Shown here piece after piece: positions 16,412 to 25,515 of a stretch of DNA of 64,000 nucleotides (position 1 is its first letter; every line of letters starts with the position of its first letter). Under the pieces are notes generated by a model. That model was given only the letters and a program-made list of their open reading frames with translations, did not search any database and had not been told where the DNA came from. Position numbers and translations under genes: made by a program. The DNA is from Planctomycetota bacterium (GTDB taxonomy: Bacteria > Planctomycetota > UBA1135 > GCA-002686595). The stretch lies in contig JAJDEU010000001.1 in the NCBI GenBank assembly GCA_029259635.1, forward strand, positions 153,609 through 217,608, given 5' to 3'.

Positions 16412-19141
16412 ATGAACCCCGCTAGAACTCCCTCCGAAGAGGTCCACTTCGCCCACAAGGACCGACCGCTGCGCCGCGACGTGGGCAGGCTCGGCGCGCT
16501 TTTGGGCGAGCTTCTGCGCGAGCTCGCGCCGGCCGGCGTGTTCGAGACCGTCGAGGCGGCGCGTCTCGCGGCGAGGCGTCGGCGGCGTCTCGACGCGGAG
16601 GCCGGCGCCGACCTCGAGGAGCTGCTCGACAACTTGGCGCCTGCGCGCGCACTCGACGTCGTGCGCGCGTTCAGCGCTTATTTCGGCGTCGTCAACACCG
16701 CCGAGCAAGTCCACCGCCTGCGGCGTGGGATCGACTACCTGCGCTCCGACGAACCGCAACCGGGCAGTCTGCGCGCGGCCGCGTGCGAGCTAGCGCGCCG
16801 CGGCACGACGCCTGCCGAAGTCGCTTCCACACTCCGCTCGCTCCTGGTCGAGCCGGTCTTCACGGCGCACCCGACGGAGTCGGTGCGGCGCACGCTGCTC
16901 CGGAAAGATCAACGGCTCGCGCGCGCACTCGTCGAGCGGTTCCAGGGTGAGGCGCTCGATCCCGTCGCGCTCGCGAAGATCGATGAACGTATCGCGCTCG
17001 AGATCGCCGCAGCGTGGCAAACCGAGGAGCAGCTTCCCGAACGTCCCGCGGTCTCCGACGAGGTCGAGCATGTGCTCTTCTTCCTCTCCGATGTCCTGTA
17101 TCGCATCGTCCCCGCGCTGCACGAGGAGCTCGAGCGCGCGCTGGAGCTCGCGTTCGGCCAGCCGATTCCCGTCGAGCGCCCCGTCGTGCGCTTTGCCTCG
17201 TGGGTTGGAGGCGATATGGACGGCAATCCGAACGTCGGCGCGGACACGATTCGCGAAACGTTGTCGCGCCATCTCGAGCTTGCGCTGCGCCGCTACCGCG
17301 AGGAACTGCGCGGTCTGCACGAGCACTTGTCGCAATCGACCAGCCGAGTCGGCGTTGGTGGAGAACTGCTCGAGCGCGTTCGCGAGCTTGCCGCGCTTCT
17401 CCCGCAGGACTTCGCTGCGGTTCCCGCGCAGTACGCGGACATGCCTTACCGCCAACTCCTGTGGTTGATGGACGCGCGCCTCGCTCGCAAAGGTCGTGGA
17501 GCCGAGCACGGCTACGGTCCGCCCGAGGAGTTCCGCGCCGATCTAGAGTTGATCGCGCGCAGCCTCGCCAATCACGAAGGCTCGCGCGCCGGACTGGCTC
17601 TGGTGCATCGCGCGCTCCGGCGCGTCGACGTGTTCGGTTTTCATCTCGCGACGCTCGATACACGCCAAGACGCGGAAGTGCACCGACGCGTTGCGGGCGT
17701 GCTGATCGGTGATTCGGACTTCATCGAGCGGTCGTCCAGCGAGCGCGCGACCCGCATCGCTGCCGCGCTCGCCGACAGTCCGTCAACCGCGGGAGATCCC
17801 GAGGACGAGGAGACCCGACGGGCGTTGGAAGTCTTCCGAGCCCTGGCGGAAGCGCGCGTGACCTACGGCGATCGGGCACTCGGTCCTTTCGTCATCTCGA
17901 TGGCGAAAGGACCGGACGACGCGCTTGCGGTTTTGTTACTCGCTCGCGCCGGAGGTTGCGTCGGACCGGATGGCGGAGTGCCGCTCGACGTCGCACCGCT
18001 CTTCGAGACCGTCGATGACCTGGAAGTCGGACCGGAAGTCTTGCGAGCGCTCGCAGGCGACCCGACCTACGCGGCGCATCTCGCGGCGCGCGGCGGTCGC
18101 CAGATCGTGATGCTCGGTTACTCCGACAGCAATAAGGACGGGGGCATCGCCGCGTCGCGCGTTGCACTCGACCGCGCCCAAGAGCGGCTCGTCGCCGTGG
18201 CGGGGGCACTCGGAATTCAACTCACGTTCTTTCACGGCCGCGGCGGTTCGACCAGCCGCGGTGGTTCGAAACCGCGGGACGGCATTCTCGCCGCGCCGCC
18301 CGGCGCGTTGGGCGGACATGTGCGCGCCACGGAACAGGGCGAGATCATCGGCGCGAAGTTCGGGCTTCGCGGCATCGCCGAGCGCACGCTCGAAGTCAGC
18401 CTCGGTGCGCTACTCGAGCGCACGGCTGGCGGCGATCCGGCGCGGGCGGCGACCGAGGAACAGCGCGCGATCGCGAACACCTTGAGCGCGGCCAGTCGCG
18501 TGCGCTACCGCGCGCTCGTGCACGACGAGCCCGACTTTCCCGCGCTGTTCCAAGATATGACGCCGATCGATGTCATCGAGCGGCTCGACATCGGCTCGCG
18601 GCCGTCGCGTCGGCGCGAGATGCGCGGCGTCGGGGATCTCCGCGCGATCCCGTGGGTGTTTGCCTGGACGCAGAGTCGGGCGGTGCTACCCGGCTGGTTC
18701 GGTGTCGGCACGGGCTTGGCAGCCGCGATCGAAGCCCATGGACTCGGCGCGGTTCGGGATGCCGTGCGCGAGTGGGCCTTTCTCGACACGTTCCTGTCCG
18801 ACGTCGAGATGGTGCTCGCCAAGAGCGACCTCGACATCGCTGCGCGTTACGCGCAGCTCGCCGGCGACGTCGGAGCGCGACTCTTTCCGACGATCTGTGA
18901 GGAGCACGCCCGCTCCATCGAAACGTTGCTTGAGCTTCGTGAAGCGCACGCACTGCTCGAGCGGGACCCGACCCTTCAGCGCTCGATCAGGTTGCGCAAC
19001 CCCTACGTCGATCCGATGAGTTTCGTGCAGGTCGACTTCCTGCGCCGTTGGCGCGAAGGGGGCCGCGAGGACCGCGAACTTGAGCGCGTGCTGGTCCAGA
19101 CGGTGCGCGGGATCGCGAGGGGCCTGAGGAATACGGGCTGA
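16412..19141 (+). CDS. ppc: Phosphoenolpyruvate carboxylase
   Basis: PPC fixes bicarbonate onto PEP to make oxaloacetate, refilling the TCA cycle. The 909-residue protein has the expected length. Catalytic landmarks are FTAHPTES (His about residue 153), GGDMDGNPNVGADT, GYSDSNKDGG, FFHGRGGSTSRGG and the C-terminal RNTG, the canonical end. The ATG at 16412 is the only suitable start and lies just 12 bp after P1 copy 2, with no evident Shine-Dalgarno. Its TGA (19139-19141) shares GA with P1 copy 3. A P1 element therefore flanks it on each side. The rest of the region has no metabolic link to it. Confidence 0.96.
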   Translation: MNPARTPSEEVHFAHKDRPLRRDVGRLGALLGELLRELAPAGVFETVEAARLAARRRRRLDAEAGADLEELLDNLAPARALDVVRAFSAYFGVVNTAEQVHRLRRGIDYLRSDEPQPGSLRAAACELARRGTTPAEVASTLRSLLVEPVFTAHPTESVRRTLLRKDQRLARALVERFQGEALDPVALAKIDERIALEIAAAWQTEEQLPERPAVSDEVEHVLFFLSDVLYRIVPALHEELERALELAFGQPIPVERPVVRFASWVGGDMDGNPNVGADTIRETLSRHLELALRRYREELRGLHEHLSQSTSRVGVGGELLERVRELAALLPQDFAAVPAQYADMPYRQLLWLMDARLARKGRGAEHGYGPPEEFRADLELIARSLANHEGSRAGLALVHRALRRVDVFGFHLATLDTRQDAEVHRRVAGVLIGDSDFIERSSSERATRIAAALADSPSTAGDPEDEETRRALEVFRALAEARVTYGDRALGPFVISMAKGPDDALAVLLLARAGGCVGPDGGVPLDVAPLFETVDDLEVGPEVLRALAGDPTYAAHLAARGGRQIVMLGYSDSNKDGGIAASRVALDRAQERLVAVAGALGIQLTFFHGRGGSTSRGGSKPRDGILAAPPGALGGHVRATEQGEIIGAKFGLRGIAERTLEVSLGALLERTAGGDPARAATEEQRAIANTLSAASRVRYRALVHDEPDFPALFQDMTPIDVIERLDIGSRPSRRREMRGVGDLRAIPWVFAWTQSRAVLPGWFGVGTGLAAAIEAHGLGAVRDAVREWAFLDTFLSDVEMVLAKSDLDIAARYAQLAGDVGARLFPTICEEHARSIETLLELREAHALLERDPTLQRSIRLRNPYVDPMSFVQVDFLRRWREGGREDRELERVLVQTVRGIARGLRNTG

Positions 19142-19278
19142 TACGGAGTCAGGCTCCAGTCAGCACCTCAGGTTGTGATCGGTACCGCACGAAACCTCAC
19201 TGATTGTTCAAAGCTCGGCTGCGGTTTGTACGGCACCGATCACAACCTGAGGTGCCGACTGGAGCCTGACTCCGTATC
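19140..19278. repeat. P1 palindromic element, copy 3
   Basis: The 139-bp element is directly fused to the ppc stop: the TGA is formed by the last T of the gene plus the element's leading GA. It has the same orientation as copies 1 and 2, with centre nearly identical to copy 2. A TATACT (19285-19290) just outside the right end could serve as a -10 for the following pduS-like gene. Confidence 0.85.
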
Positions 19279-19328
19279 AAGCGCTATACTCCCGGCCTTC
19301 CCCGCCGCCTCCCGGTCGGGTCGTGCTG

Positions 19329-20630
19329 ATGCTGGATCGCATACGTTCAAACGGAGTCGTGGGGGCCGGTGGAGCCGGCTTTCCGACCTACAAAAAGCTT
19401 GAGGCTGCCGCCGACACGGTGATCGTGAACGCGGCCGAGTGCGAGCCCCTCCTCCACAAGGACAAGGAGATCTTGCGCCATCACCTCGACGCGGTGCTGG
19501 ACGGGCTGTTGCAGGTCGTACGTAAGGCCGGAGCCGGGCGAGCGATCGTCGCGATCAAAGAGAAGTACCAGGAGCTGATCGCGGAAATAAGTCGGCGCGG
19601 CGCCGTGGACGGGATCGAACTCTTCCCGCTCGGCGACTACTATCCGGCGGGGGACGAGTTCATCACCGTCTACGAAACCACGGGTCGAGTCATCCCGCCC
19701 GGCGGACTGCCGCTCGATGTGGGGTGCCTTGTGGTGAACGTCGAGACCCTTCTCAACGTCGCGCTCGATCGGCCAGTGACGCACAAGTTCTTAACCGTCG
19801 GAGGAGACGTGCCCCAGCCCGTCACGGTGCGGGTTCCCATCGGCGCCGCTTACGGCGACGTGCTGCGCACGGTCGGGGTCGACACCGACGCGGTCGGTCA
19901 CGTGCTCATTGGCGGCGTGATGATGGGGCAGATCATGCGCAGTTTGGAGGAGCCCGTGACGCGCACCACCGGCGCGCTCTTGTGCTTTCCGAAAGGGCAC
20001 AGCCTGCCTCGGCGCTACCTCACTGAGTCGCGCGAGCGCGACCTGATCGGCAAGTCGGCGTGCGATCAGTGCAGCTTCTGCACGGAGCTCTGCCCGCGCT
20101 ATCTCTTGGGACACCCGATCGAGCCACACATGGCCATGCGCGGTCTTCAGTTCAACATGGTGGGCGATGCGCTGGTTCTCGGGAGCCAGTTCTGCAGCGG
20201 GTGCAACCTGTGCTCGCTGTACGCCTGCCCGGAGGACCTCTTTCCCAAGGACGCCTGTCTGGACAACAAGCACATGATGCGCGCGAAGAGTCTGGAGCAT
20301 CCGGATCTCGGGCGGACCGACGTCCGTCCACACAGCATGCAGGAGTACCGGCATATTCCCGTCGCGAGCCTGATCAAGAAGCTCGGTCTCTCCGGCTTTC
20401 GCAACGTCGGCGAGCTGACCGAGTTTTCCTGGCAGCTCGAGGAGGTGCGGATCCCGCTCCAGCAACACGCTGGACTGCCCGCTGTTCCGGTTGTCGCAGT
20501 GGGGCAACGCGTGCGCGAATCGGAGGAGATCGGTGCGGCTCCGAACGGGCTGGGCGTTCCCGTCCACGCATCGATCGATGGCATCGTGACCAGCGTCGGA
20601 GACGACGTGGTGATTAGGAGAAACCGATGA
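19329..20630 (+). CDS. pduS: PduS-like cobalamin reductase / RnfC-like flavo-iron-sulfur protein
   Basis: PduS is the corrinoid reductase of propanediol and ethanolamine-type microcompartments; it resembles RnfC and binds FMN, NADH and two [4Fe-4S] clusters. This 433-residue protein shows VVGAGGAGFPTYKKL at the N terminus (nucleotide-binding loop), NAAECEPLLHKDKEIL, then a SLBB-like region and two cluster motifs: CDQCSFCTELCP and CSGCNLCSLYACP. The C-terminal GVPVHASIDGIVTSV is a sandwich-hybrid (RnfC barrel) motif. I start at the ATG at 19329 because homologues begin there; a GTG lies two codons upstream. The next gene overlaps it by four bases. Confidence 0.88.
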   Translation: MLDRIRSNGVVGAGGAGFPTYKKLEAAADTVIVNAAECEPLLHKDKEILRHHLDAVLDGLLQVVRKAGAGRAIVAIKEKYQELIAEISRRGAVDGIELFPLGDYYPAGDEFITVYETTGRVIPPGGLPLDVGCLVVNVETLLNVALDRPVTHKFLTVGGDVPQPVTVRVPIGAAYGDVLRTVGVDTDAVGHVLIGGVMMGQIMRSLEEPVTRTTGALLCFPKGHSLPRRYLTESRERDLIGKSACDQCSFCTELCPRYLLGHPIEPHMAMRGLQFNMVGDALVLGSQFCSGCNLCSLYACPEDLFPKDACLDNKHMMRAKSLEHPDLGRTDVRPHSMQEYRHIPVASLIKKLGLSGFRNVGELTEFSWQLEEVRIPLQQHAGLPAVPVVAVGQRVRESEEIGAAPNGLGVPVHASIDGIVTSVGDDVVIRRNR

Positions 20631-21190
20631 AGCTGGAGATGGAAGCGCTTGGAATGCTCGAGCTGTCCTCGATCGCGGTGGCCTACCAGGTTGAGGACGC
20701 GATGCTCAAGGCGTCGGATGTCGAACTCCTGGTGGCGCGCACGATCTGTTCGGGGAAGTACATCGTGATGGTTGGCGGTCAGGTGCACGCGGTGGAGGCA
20801 AGTCTAGCGGCGGGTCGAGAGGTCTCGATGGAGGCGCTGATCGACGACCTCCTCATCCCGAACGTCGATCCGCGCGTGTTTCCCGCCATCTCCGGCGGTG
20901 TCGCCCTGCGCAACGAGGACAAGCAGGCGCTCGGCATCCTGGAGGCCTTCTCCGTCACGTCGATCATCGAGGGCGCCGACTCCGCCGTGAAGGCCGCCGA
21001 CGTGACGCTCTTCCGCATTCACGTCGCCATGGCCATCGGCGGCAAAGGATTCCTGATGCTGACCGGTCGCATCGCCGACGTCGAAGCGGCGGTGGAGGCG
21101 GGCGCGCGCGAGATCGGCCGGCGCGGTTTACTGGTTGCCAGGGTCGTCATTCCAAACCCCGACGAGCGCCTCTACCGCGAAGTGCTCTGA
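20627..21190 (+). CDS. pduT: PduT-like shell protein with two BMC domains
   Basis: The 187-residue protein is a tandem BMC-domain (BMC-T) shell subunit: first domain MEALGMLELSSIAVAYQVED to about residue 90, second about 95-187 (KQALGILEAFSVTSIIEGAD). The segment RTICSGKYIVMVGG contains Cys41, matching the PduT cysteine that holds a [4Fe-4S] cluster in the trimer pore. ATG overlaps the pduS TGA (ATGA). Together with PduS this suggests an electron-transfer pair across a compartment wall. No other shell gene or signature enzyme lies in the window. Confidence 0.9.
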   Translation: MKLEMEALGMLELSSIAVAYQVEDAMLKASDVELLVARTICSGKYIVMVGGQVHAVEASLAAGREVSMEALIDDLLIPNVDPRVFPAISGGVALRNEDKQALGILEAFSVTSIIEGADSAVKAADVTLFRIHVAMAIGGKGFLMLTGRIADVEAAVEAGAREIGRRGLLVARVVIPNPDERLYREVL

Positions 21191-21380
21191 CGCGGGCGAG
21201 AGCGCGCGCATTTCTCGAAGTCTTAGCTGCCGGGTTTCTCCACCAGGGCGAGCAGGCTTTCAGCGGGGAGTTTCGTTGACTGGATAAAACGTGAACTCGG
21301 AGCCTCTGGTCGTTCCCAAAATTAAGTTCACCTAGGTTGGAGCCGAGTCCACTTCGAAGCTCGAAGAGCCATGCACTCCG

Positions 21381-22475
21381 CTACTTGACCAGCAATTCCG
21401 CCAGACAGATGTCAGCCACCTGATTTGCGAGCTGTGTGACATCCGCGCTGTTTTGGTTACCGAGCACGATCACGCTGAAGTGCTGGTCCGGGAACCTCTT
21501 CATCTGCGACAGATATCCAACAAATGCTCCGCCATGCGAGACGGTTTTCAGTCCGCCGTAGTCCACAATGCCCAGGCCTCTAGCGTACGGAAGGACCACG
21601 CCGTCTGTCAGCACACCTTGGCTGTGCATTCGATCGAGGAACTCCTGCCCGTACCCGAGTTTGTTCTCGTAGAAGTTGGCGTCCCACTTGGCGAGATCGT
21701 TGATCGTGGTAAACACGCCGCCGTCGCCGACGTGATTGAGTTGCGTGATGTCGACCTTCCAGTCGCCGCGGTCGGGCTCGGTCTGCCGCGAGTAGCCGTG
21801 CGAGCGACCGACGATGATTTCATCGTGTCGATCTTGGAACCGGGTGTGGTCCATGCCCAACGGTTTGAAGATCCGCTCTCTGGCGAACTCGCGCAGGGTT
21901 TTCCCGCTGGTGCGCTTCACGAGCTCCGCCATCAAGATGTAGTTGGAATTGCTGTAGGAAAAGCGACTGCCCGGGGTGAACTCGAGCTCCGCCGTCGAGA
22001 TCACTTTCAACGATTGCTCAGGAGTAAACCAAGCCTTGCGCCCGCCACCACTCCGGAATTGGATGCCGATGTAGTCGGGGATTCCGCTGGTGTGGTGCAG
22101 GAGGTGGCGCACGAGTACCGGCGGGTCTTGCTCGGTAAACTCCGGAAAGTACTTGGTGAGCGGCGCGTCCAAATCGAGCTGTTCGTCGAGCTCCAGTAAG
22201 GTGATCGCGGTCGCCGTGAACTGCTTGGAGTTGGAGCCGATGCGATAGAGAATTTCTGGCCCATTGGGCATGCCGATCTCTAAATTCGCCATGCCGAAGC
22301 CCTTGGCGTAGACGAGCTCGCCGCCGCTGATGATGCCGACCGCCATGCCTGGCTTGCCGAACTCATTCCATGTTTCGAAGAGTGCGTCGACCTTGCCGAG
22401 CGCCTCGGCTGAAGTGTCCTGGGCGGAGACGGGAAGGGTGAGCAGGATGGCGGCGGCGAAGGCGTGATGGAGCAT
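21381..22475 (-). CDS. Serine hydrolase of the beta-lactamase/class C family
   Basis: The 364-residue protein has a signal peptide (MLHHAFAAAILLTLPVSAQ) and the serine hydrolase fold. SNSK at residues 81-84 is the SxxK motif, YSN appears in FSYSNSNYILM, and HGGAF is the KTG-equivalent. These belong to the wide beta-lactamase-related (Pfam PF00144) group, which includes D-aminopeptidases, esterases and penicillin-binding relatives. The substrate cannot be deduced; resistance is not implied. It is a lone minus-strand gene with unrelated neighbours. Confidence 0.85.
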   Translation of the reverse strand: MLHHAFAAAILLTLPVSAQDTSAEALGKVDALFETWNEFGKPGMAVGIISGGELVYAKGFGMANLEIGMPNGPEILYRIGSNSKQFTATAITLLELDEQLDLDAPLTKYFPEFTEQDPPVLVRHLLHHTSGIPDYIGIQFRSGGGRKAWFTPEQSLKVISTAELEFTPGSRFSYSNSNYILMAELVKRTSGKTLREFARERIFKPLGMDHTRFQDRHDEIIVGRSHGYSRQTEPDRGDWKVDITQLNHVGDGGVFTTINDLAKWDANFYENKLGYGQEFLDRMHSQGVLTDGVVLPYARGLGIVDYGGLKTVSHGGAFVGYLSQMKRFPDQHFSVIVLGNQNSADVTQLANQVADICLAELLVK

Positions 22476-22540
22476 GTTGGTGTGGGGGAATCGCGGACCT
22501 AAGAGCGCGGGCGGTGGCGGCCGCTACCTGAATAATGGAA

Positions 22541-22572
22541 GAAGGAGCGCGGCTTGAGGCTCGCGCTCCTTC
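22541..22572. terminator. Stem-loop after the minus-strand orphan block
   Basis: An 11-bp perfect stem pairs GAAGGAGCGCG at 22541-22551 with its complement at 22562-22572, loop 10 nt. It lies about 60 bp downstream of the gene ending at 22632 (minus strand). The U-tract is weak (CTTCTTCC). Confidence 0.45.
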
Positions 22573-22631
22573 GTTCGGTTGGCTGTTCTCAACAGTTGCG
22601 GAGTGACCGCGACTTTGTTTTTCGCGCGAGG

Positions 22632-24020
22632 TCATGCTTTACTTTTATGATTCAAACGTCTGATACCCTTCTTCAAATCCCAAGTCGAGTCGTCCCACCA
22701 GTCGGTAGAAACCGTGTTGGCAATGTCTCCGAATTCGTCCTCGGAATCGGAGTCCTCGCGATAGATTTTGAGATGGAGAGCGGCCGCAAGCGCCCGGTCA
22801 TAGTCTGCGAAGAGCTGACGAATCGGACCGGGTGTGGAGAGGGGATAGACCTCGAAACAGGCCAAGGTGTCACTCTCTGTAATGGCGATTACTTGTCGCG
22901 CGAGGAAATGGCCTGACTGGTTGCGGGCGAAGATGACTTGCTTGTTGATGTCGAGGACGATGGCAGCGGCCGAGTAGGTAAACGAGCCACCCACTCCGAG
23001 GCAGCTACCGACGAGGGTCCCCAGGCGAAGTGCTTCCAGAGGATTTCGCTCGATGCTGAGAGTCATGATCTCTTCGTCGTGCTCGCGCTCCAGCTCGATA
23101 CCGGTGGTCCACAACTCGGCGTCAATCTTTGGGTGACGATCGAGCCATTGCACGTTGGCCGGATGAGAGCGAAGCACGTCGTGGCCTTCGTTGACCGTAG
23201 CTACGAGAAGACGGCGAAGGCTTCGGCGTTGTTCGTCGACGCTCGCGTGCATCATCAACGCGTGTCGAACGGCGTCGGAGTCCATGTGATTACGGTCGAT
23301 TCCAACTCGCTCTCGCAAAAGGTCGAGCGCGGATTCACGAATCTCATCGCAGAGTATCGCGTTCCAGCTCTCGCGGATCTTCTGAGTGTGCCGCTCCAGT
23401 TGATTGGGCTTGAGCGAATCGCTGCCATCCAGATGCTTGCGAAGCCGCAAGGGGACTGGATTCGTGATGTTCTGGTGAACCCGCGGGTCAAGCAGTTCAA
23501 GCAGTTGGTGCGCGGCGAGTTCTACCGGGTCTATGGAGAGCGGGCTTTTCAGTACCCCTTCCAGTACGACTCTGCGATCGGGCACGGAGAGCGAGGCTAA
23601 AGTCTTCGCCGCACGAATCAGTGGACCGGGGCAAGCCGTGAAACTGGCGATGAAAAGTTTGGGGAGTTGGTCGGAGATGCGTACGAATCCCCAGCCGATC
23701 AGGCGCGCGTTGTTTTCTCGCTTGCAGTTCTTGTCCAGAACGCGAAAGGAGGCTTCGGGCGCGTTGAGAACGAGCTGTCTCTCGTGGGGCTCTAGCAAAC
23801 TCAGTCGTTGCAAAGGAATGAAGCCGTAGTTGAAGGGCTCAAAAGGTGCGAGGCAAACTCGGTCGGCACATTGGAGAAGGAATCGTAAGCTTGCTTTCAT
23901 TTCTCCCTTCTTGAGCGTGTCATCCCAGACTCCTTCACCGAAGAGGTCGACGGCTTTCTCCTGGTACTGGGGCGCGAGCTTCAAGAGGCCACCAACGAAT
24001 TCATCGAGCACTTCACGCAT
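22632..24020 (-). CDS. Large protein of unknown function, C-terminal part of a block
   Basis: It has 462 residues from the ATG at 24020. The N-terminal part is helical (REVLDEFVGGLLKLAPQYQ). The C-terminal part contains GSCLGVGGSFTYSAAAIVLD, followed by INKQVIFARNQSGHFLAR. I recall that pattern (Cys-Leu-x-x-Gly-Gly, then a DxNK and YAR-type strand) from large uncharacterised bacterial proteins, without a named function. The frame is open upstream to 24269, overlapping the gene at 23981-25306 in a different frame. The two may be a coupled pair (40-bp overlap) or a single gene broken by a frameshift. Confidence 0.55.
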   Translation of the reverse strand: MREVLDEFVGGLLKLAPQYQEKAVDLFGEGVWDDTLKKGEMKASLRFLLQCADRVCLAPFEPFNYGFIPLQRLSLLEPHERQLVLNAPEASFRVLDKNCKRENNARLIGWGFVRISDQLPKLFIASFTACPGPLIRAAKTLASLSVPDRRVVLEGVLKSPLSIDPVELAAHQLLELLDPRVHQNITNPVPLRLRKHLDGSDSLKPNQLERHTQKIRESWNAILCDEIRESALDLLRERVGIDRNHMDSDAVRHALMMHASVDEQRRSLRRLLVATVNEGHDVLRSHPANVQWLDRHPKIDAELWTTGIELEREHDEEIMTLSIERNPLEALRLGTLVGSCLGVGGSFTYSAAAIVLDINKQVIFARNQSGHFLARQVIAITESDTLACFEVYPLSTPGPIRQLFADYDRALAAALHLKIYREDSDSEDEFGDIANTVSTDWWDDSTWDLKKGIRRLNHKSKA

Positions 24021-25306
24021 CTCAGCCCAACGCCAGGCCTCGTCTCCTCGCAGACGTCGTGCTCCGAAAAGAGCGCGAGCTGGCGTGCTAATTCGATCGC
24101 CGCACTCTGTGACAGTCCATTCCACGGAAGGAATCGAAGCACTTCTTCCAGTTCTGGCAATTCCGCACATGCGTCCCAGAGCCAAAGCGCGAAGCCTGTG
24201 CGCTTCCATGAGTCCTCGTGCTCGCTCATCCGCACGTCGGACATAAAGGCGTGGATAGGTTCCGCGCATATAGCCGATGGCGGGGGCCCTTTAAATTCCT
24301 TCTCGGGGAAGAAATCGTTCGCGAGTTGAAAGGCTTCGGCTACATCGCTCATCTCTACGCCAGCCGAGAGCATCCGCAAAAAGTAGTCGTGACGATGCTT
24401 GAAGTTGGAGTCCGCGCAGAGCGAATCGATTTCGAGAAGAGCGCCCGGCGAGGGAGGCGCTCCGAGAAGTTGGTCGTGATCGAGGAGCAAGTCGGCGAAG
24501 CTAAGTCTTCGGTCAGGCGGCAGCTCGCTGATCGCGGAGAGCCAGGATGCGAACTCCGTGGAGTAAGAGAGCCTTCCTAGTAGCCGTCTCAGTTCGGAGT
24601 CGTCGTCCAAGGCGAGCTGCCAGTACATCCCGAGGACTTCCGAACTCGTGCGCACCGAAGGGTCCGAGAGCAGGTAAGAAAAGTAGCGACGAAAACCGGC
24701 TGGCGTCTTCCGGAAGTCCTCTCGGCTCTCAATGTGTAGCCCGACATCGGCGAGGCTCGCAATCACTCGGTCGGATCCCTCGTAAGAGCAGAGGAAGGGT
24801 CGCAGGTCGATCGGCTCCGCTCGGCGAGTTTTCGGTGGCCGATTCTTTGTGCCTGTATAGGCACGGGGGTTCGCCGCCGTTGCTCGGTGGGTTGGGGGAG
24901 GTGTGTCGAACAGCAGCGGCGGTAGGCTCGGCTTATCGCCATCTGGATCGATGATGGACTCCTGGAGGACTCGTTGGACTGCCGCTTGCACGTCCGCGTT
25001 AAGCTCTCGAACAGAGGCGAGGCTCTCCCATGCGAGGCGTAACTCCAGATAATTAGCGGAACCGATCCATGTCGCTCCAGTTGACTCTGGCGCGAGCGAA
25101 ATGAGCAGCTCGTCGTAGATCGGAGGGGCGTCTTCCGCGATCGCATCTTCGACATACTGCTTCGGTGGATCGGGTCGAACGAAGTCATGACGACGCCGGA
25201 ACCCGAGTACATAGACACCGTCAAGCCGTCGAACGATGGCGATGGCTCGGAACTTCGAATCTAGCGAGGTTTCGTCGCTCACTGAATCTTCAGCATCCGT
25301 GTTCAC
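23981..25306 (-). CDS. Large protein of unknown function, N-terminal part of a block
   Basis: The 441-residue protein starts MNTDAEDSVSDETSLDSKFR. It has no signal peptide or membrane segment and is Leu- and Asp-rich with likely helical repeats (LLGRLSYSTEFASWLSAIS). A Pro-rich hinge lies near residues 125-160 (LPPLLFDTPPPTHR). Its last 20 residues (ETRPGVGLRCVKCSMNSLVA) read like an out-of-frame tail, while the downstream frame continues a plausible helical sequence (WAEMREVLDEF). This suggests the true product runs on. No function is assigned. Confidence 0.5.
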   Translation of the reverse strand: MNTDAEDSVSDETSLDSKFRAIAIVRRLDGVYVLGFRRRHDFVRPDPPKQYVEDAIAEDAPPIYDELLISLAPESTGATWIGSANYLELRLAWESLASVRELNADVQAAVQRVLQESIIDPDGDKPSLPPLLFDTPPPTHRATAANPRAYTGTKNRPPKTRRAEPIDLRPFLCSYEGSDRVIASLADVGLHIESREDFRKTPAGFRRYFSYLLSDPSVRTSSEVLGMYWQLALDDDSELRRLLGRLSYSTEFASWLSAISELPPDRRLSFADLLLDHDQLLGAPPSPGALLEIDSLCADSNFKHRHDYFLRMLSAGVEMSDVAEAFQLANDFFPEKEFKGPPPSAICAEPIHAFMSDVRMSEHEDSWKRTGFALWLWDACAELPELEEVLRFLPWNGLSQSAAIELARQLALFSEHDVCEETRPGVGLRCVKCSMNSLVAS

Positions 25307-25515
25307 GGCCCAAGTCTACCTATTCGGCAGTGATCAGTAATCGGGACGGACTCCGGGCAGCAATCTCGAACGCGCCTTTTCGAATTTCGATTGTCGGGGA
25401 CGTATTTCACTTCGGAACCAAATCACTGTTGGAATGAAATCGTGGTAGGAGGATGGTCGGCTTGTTTGAGCGCCGCGCAAGCGCGTCGGACTTTCTGGGC
25501 GCCCGCGCTCGAGTC

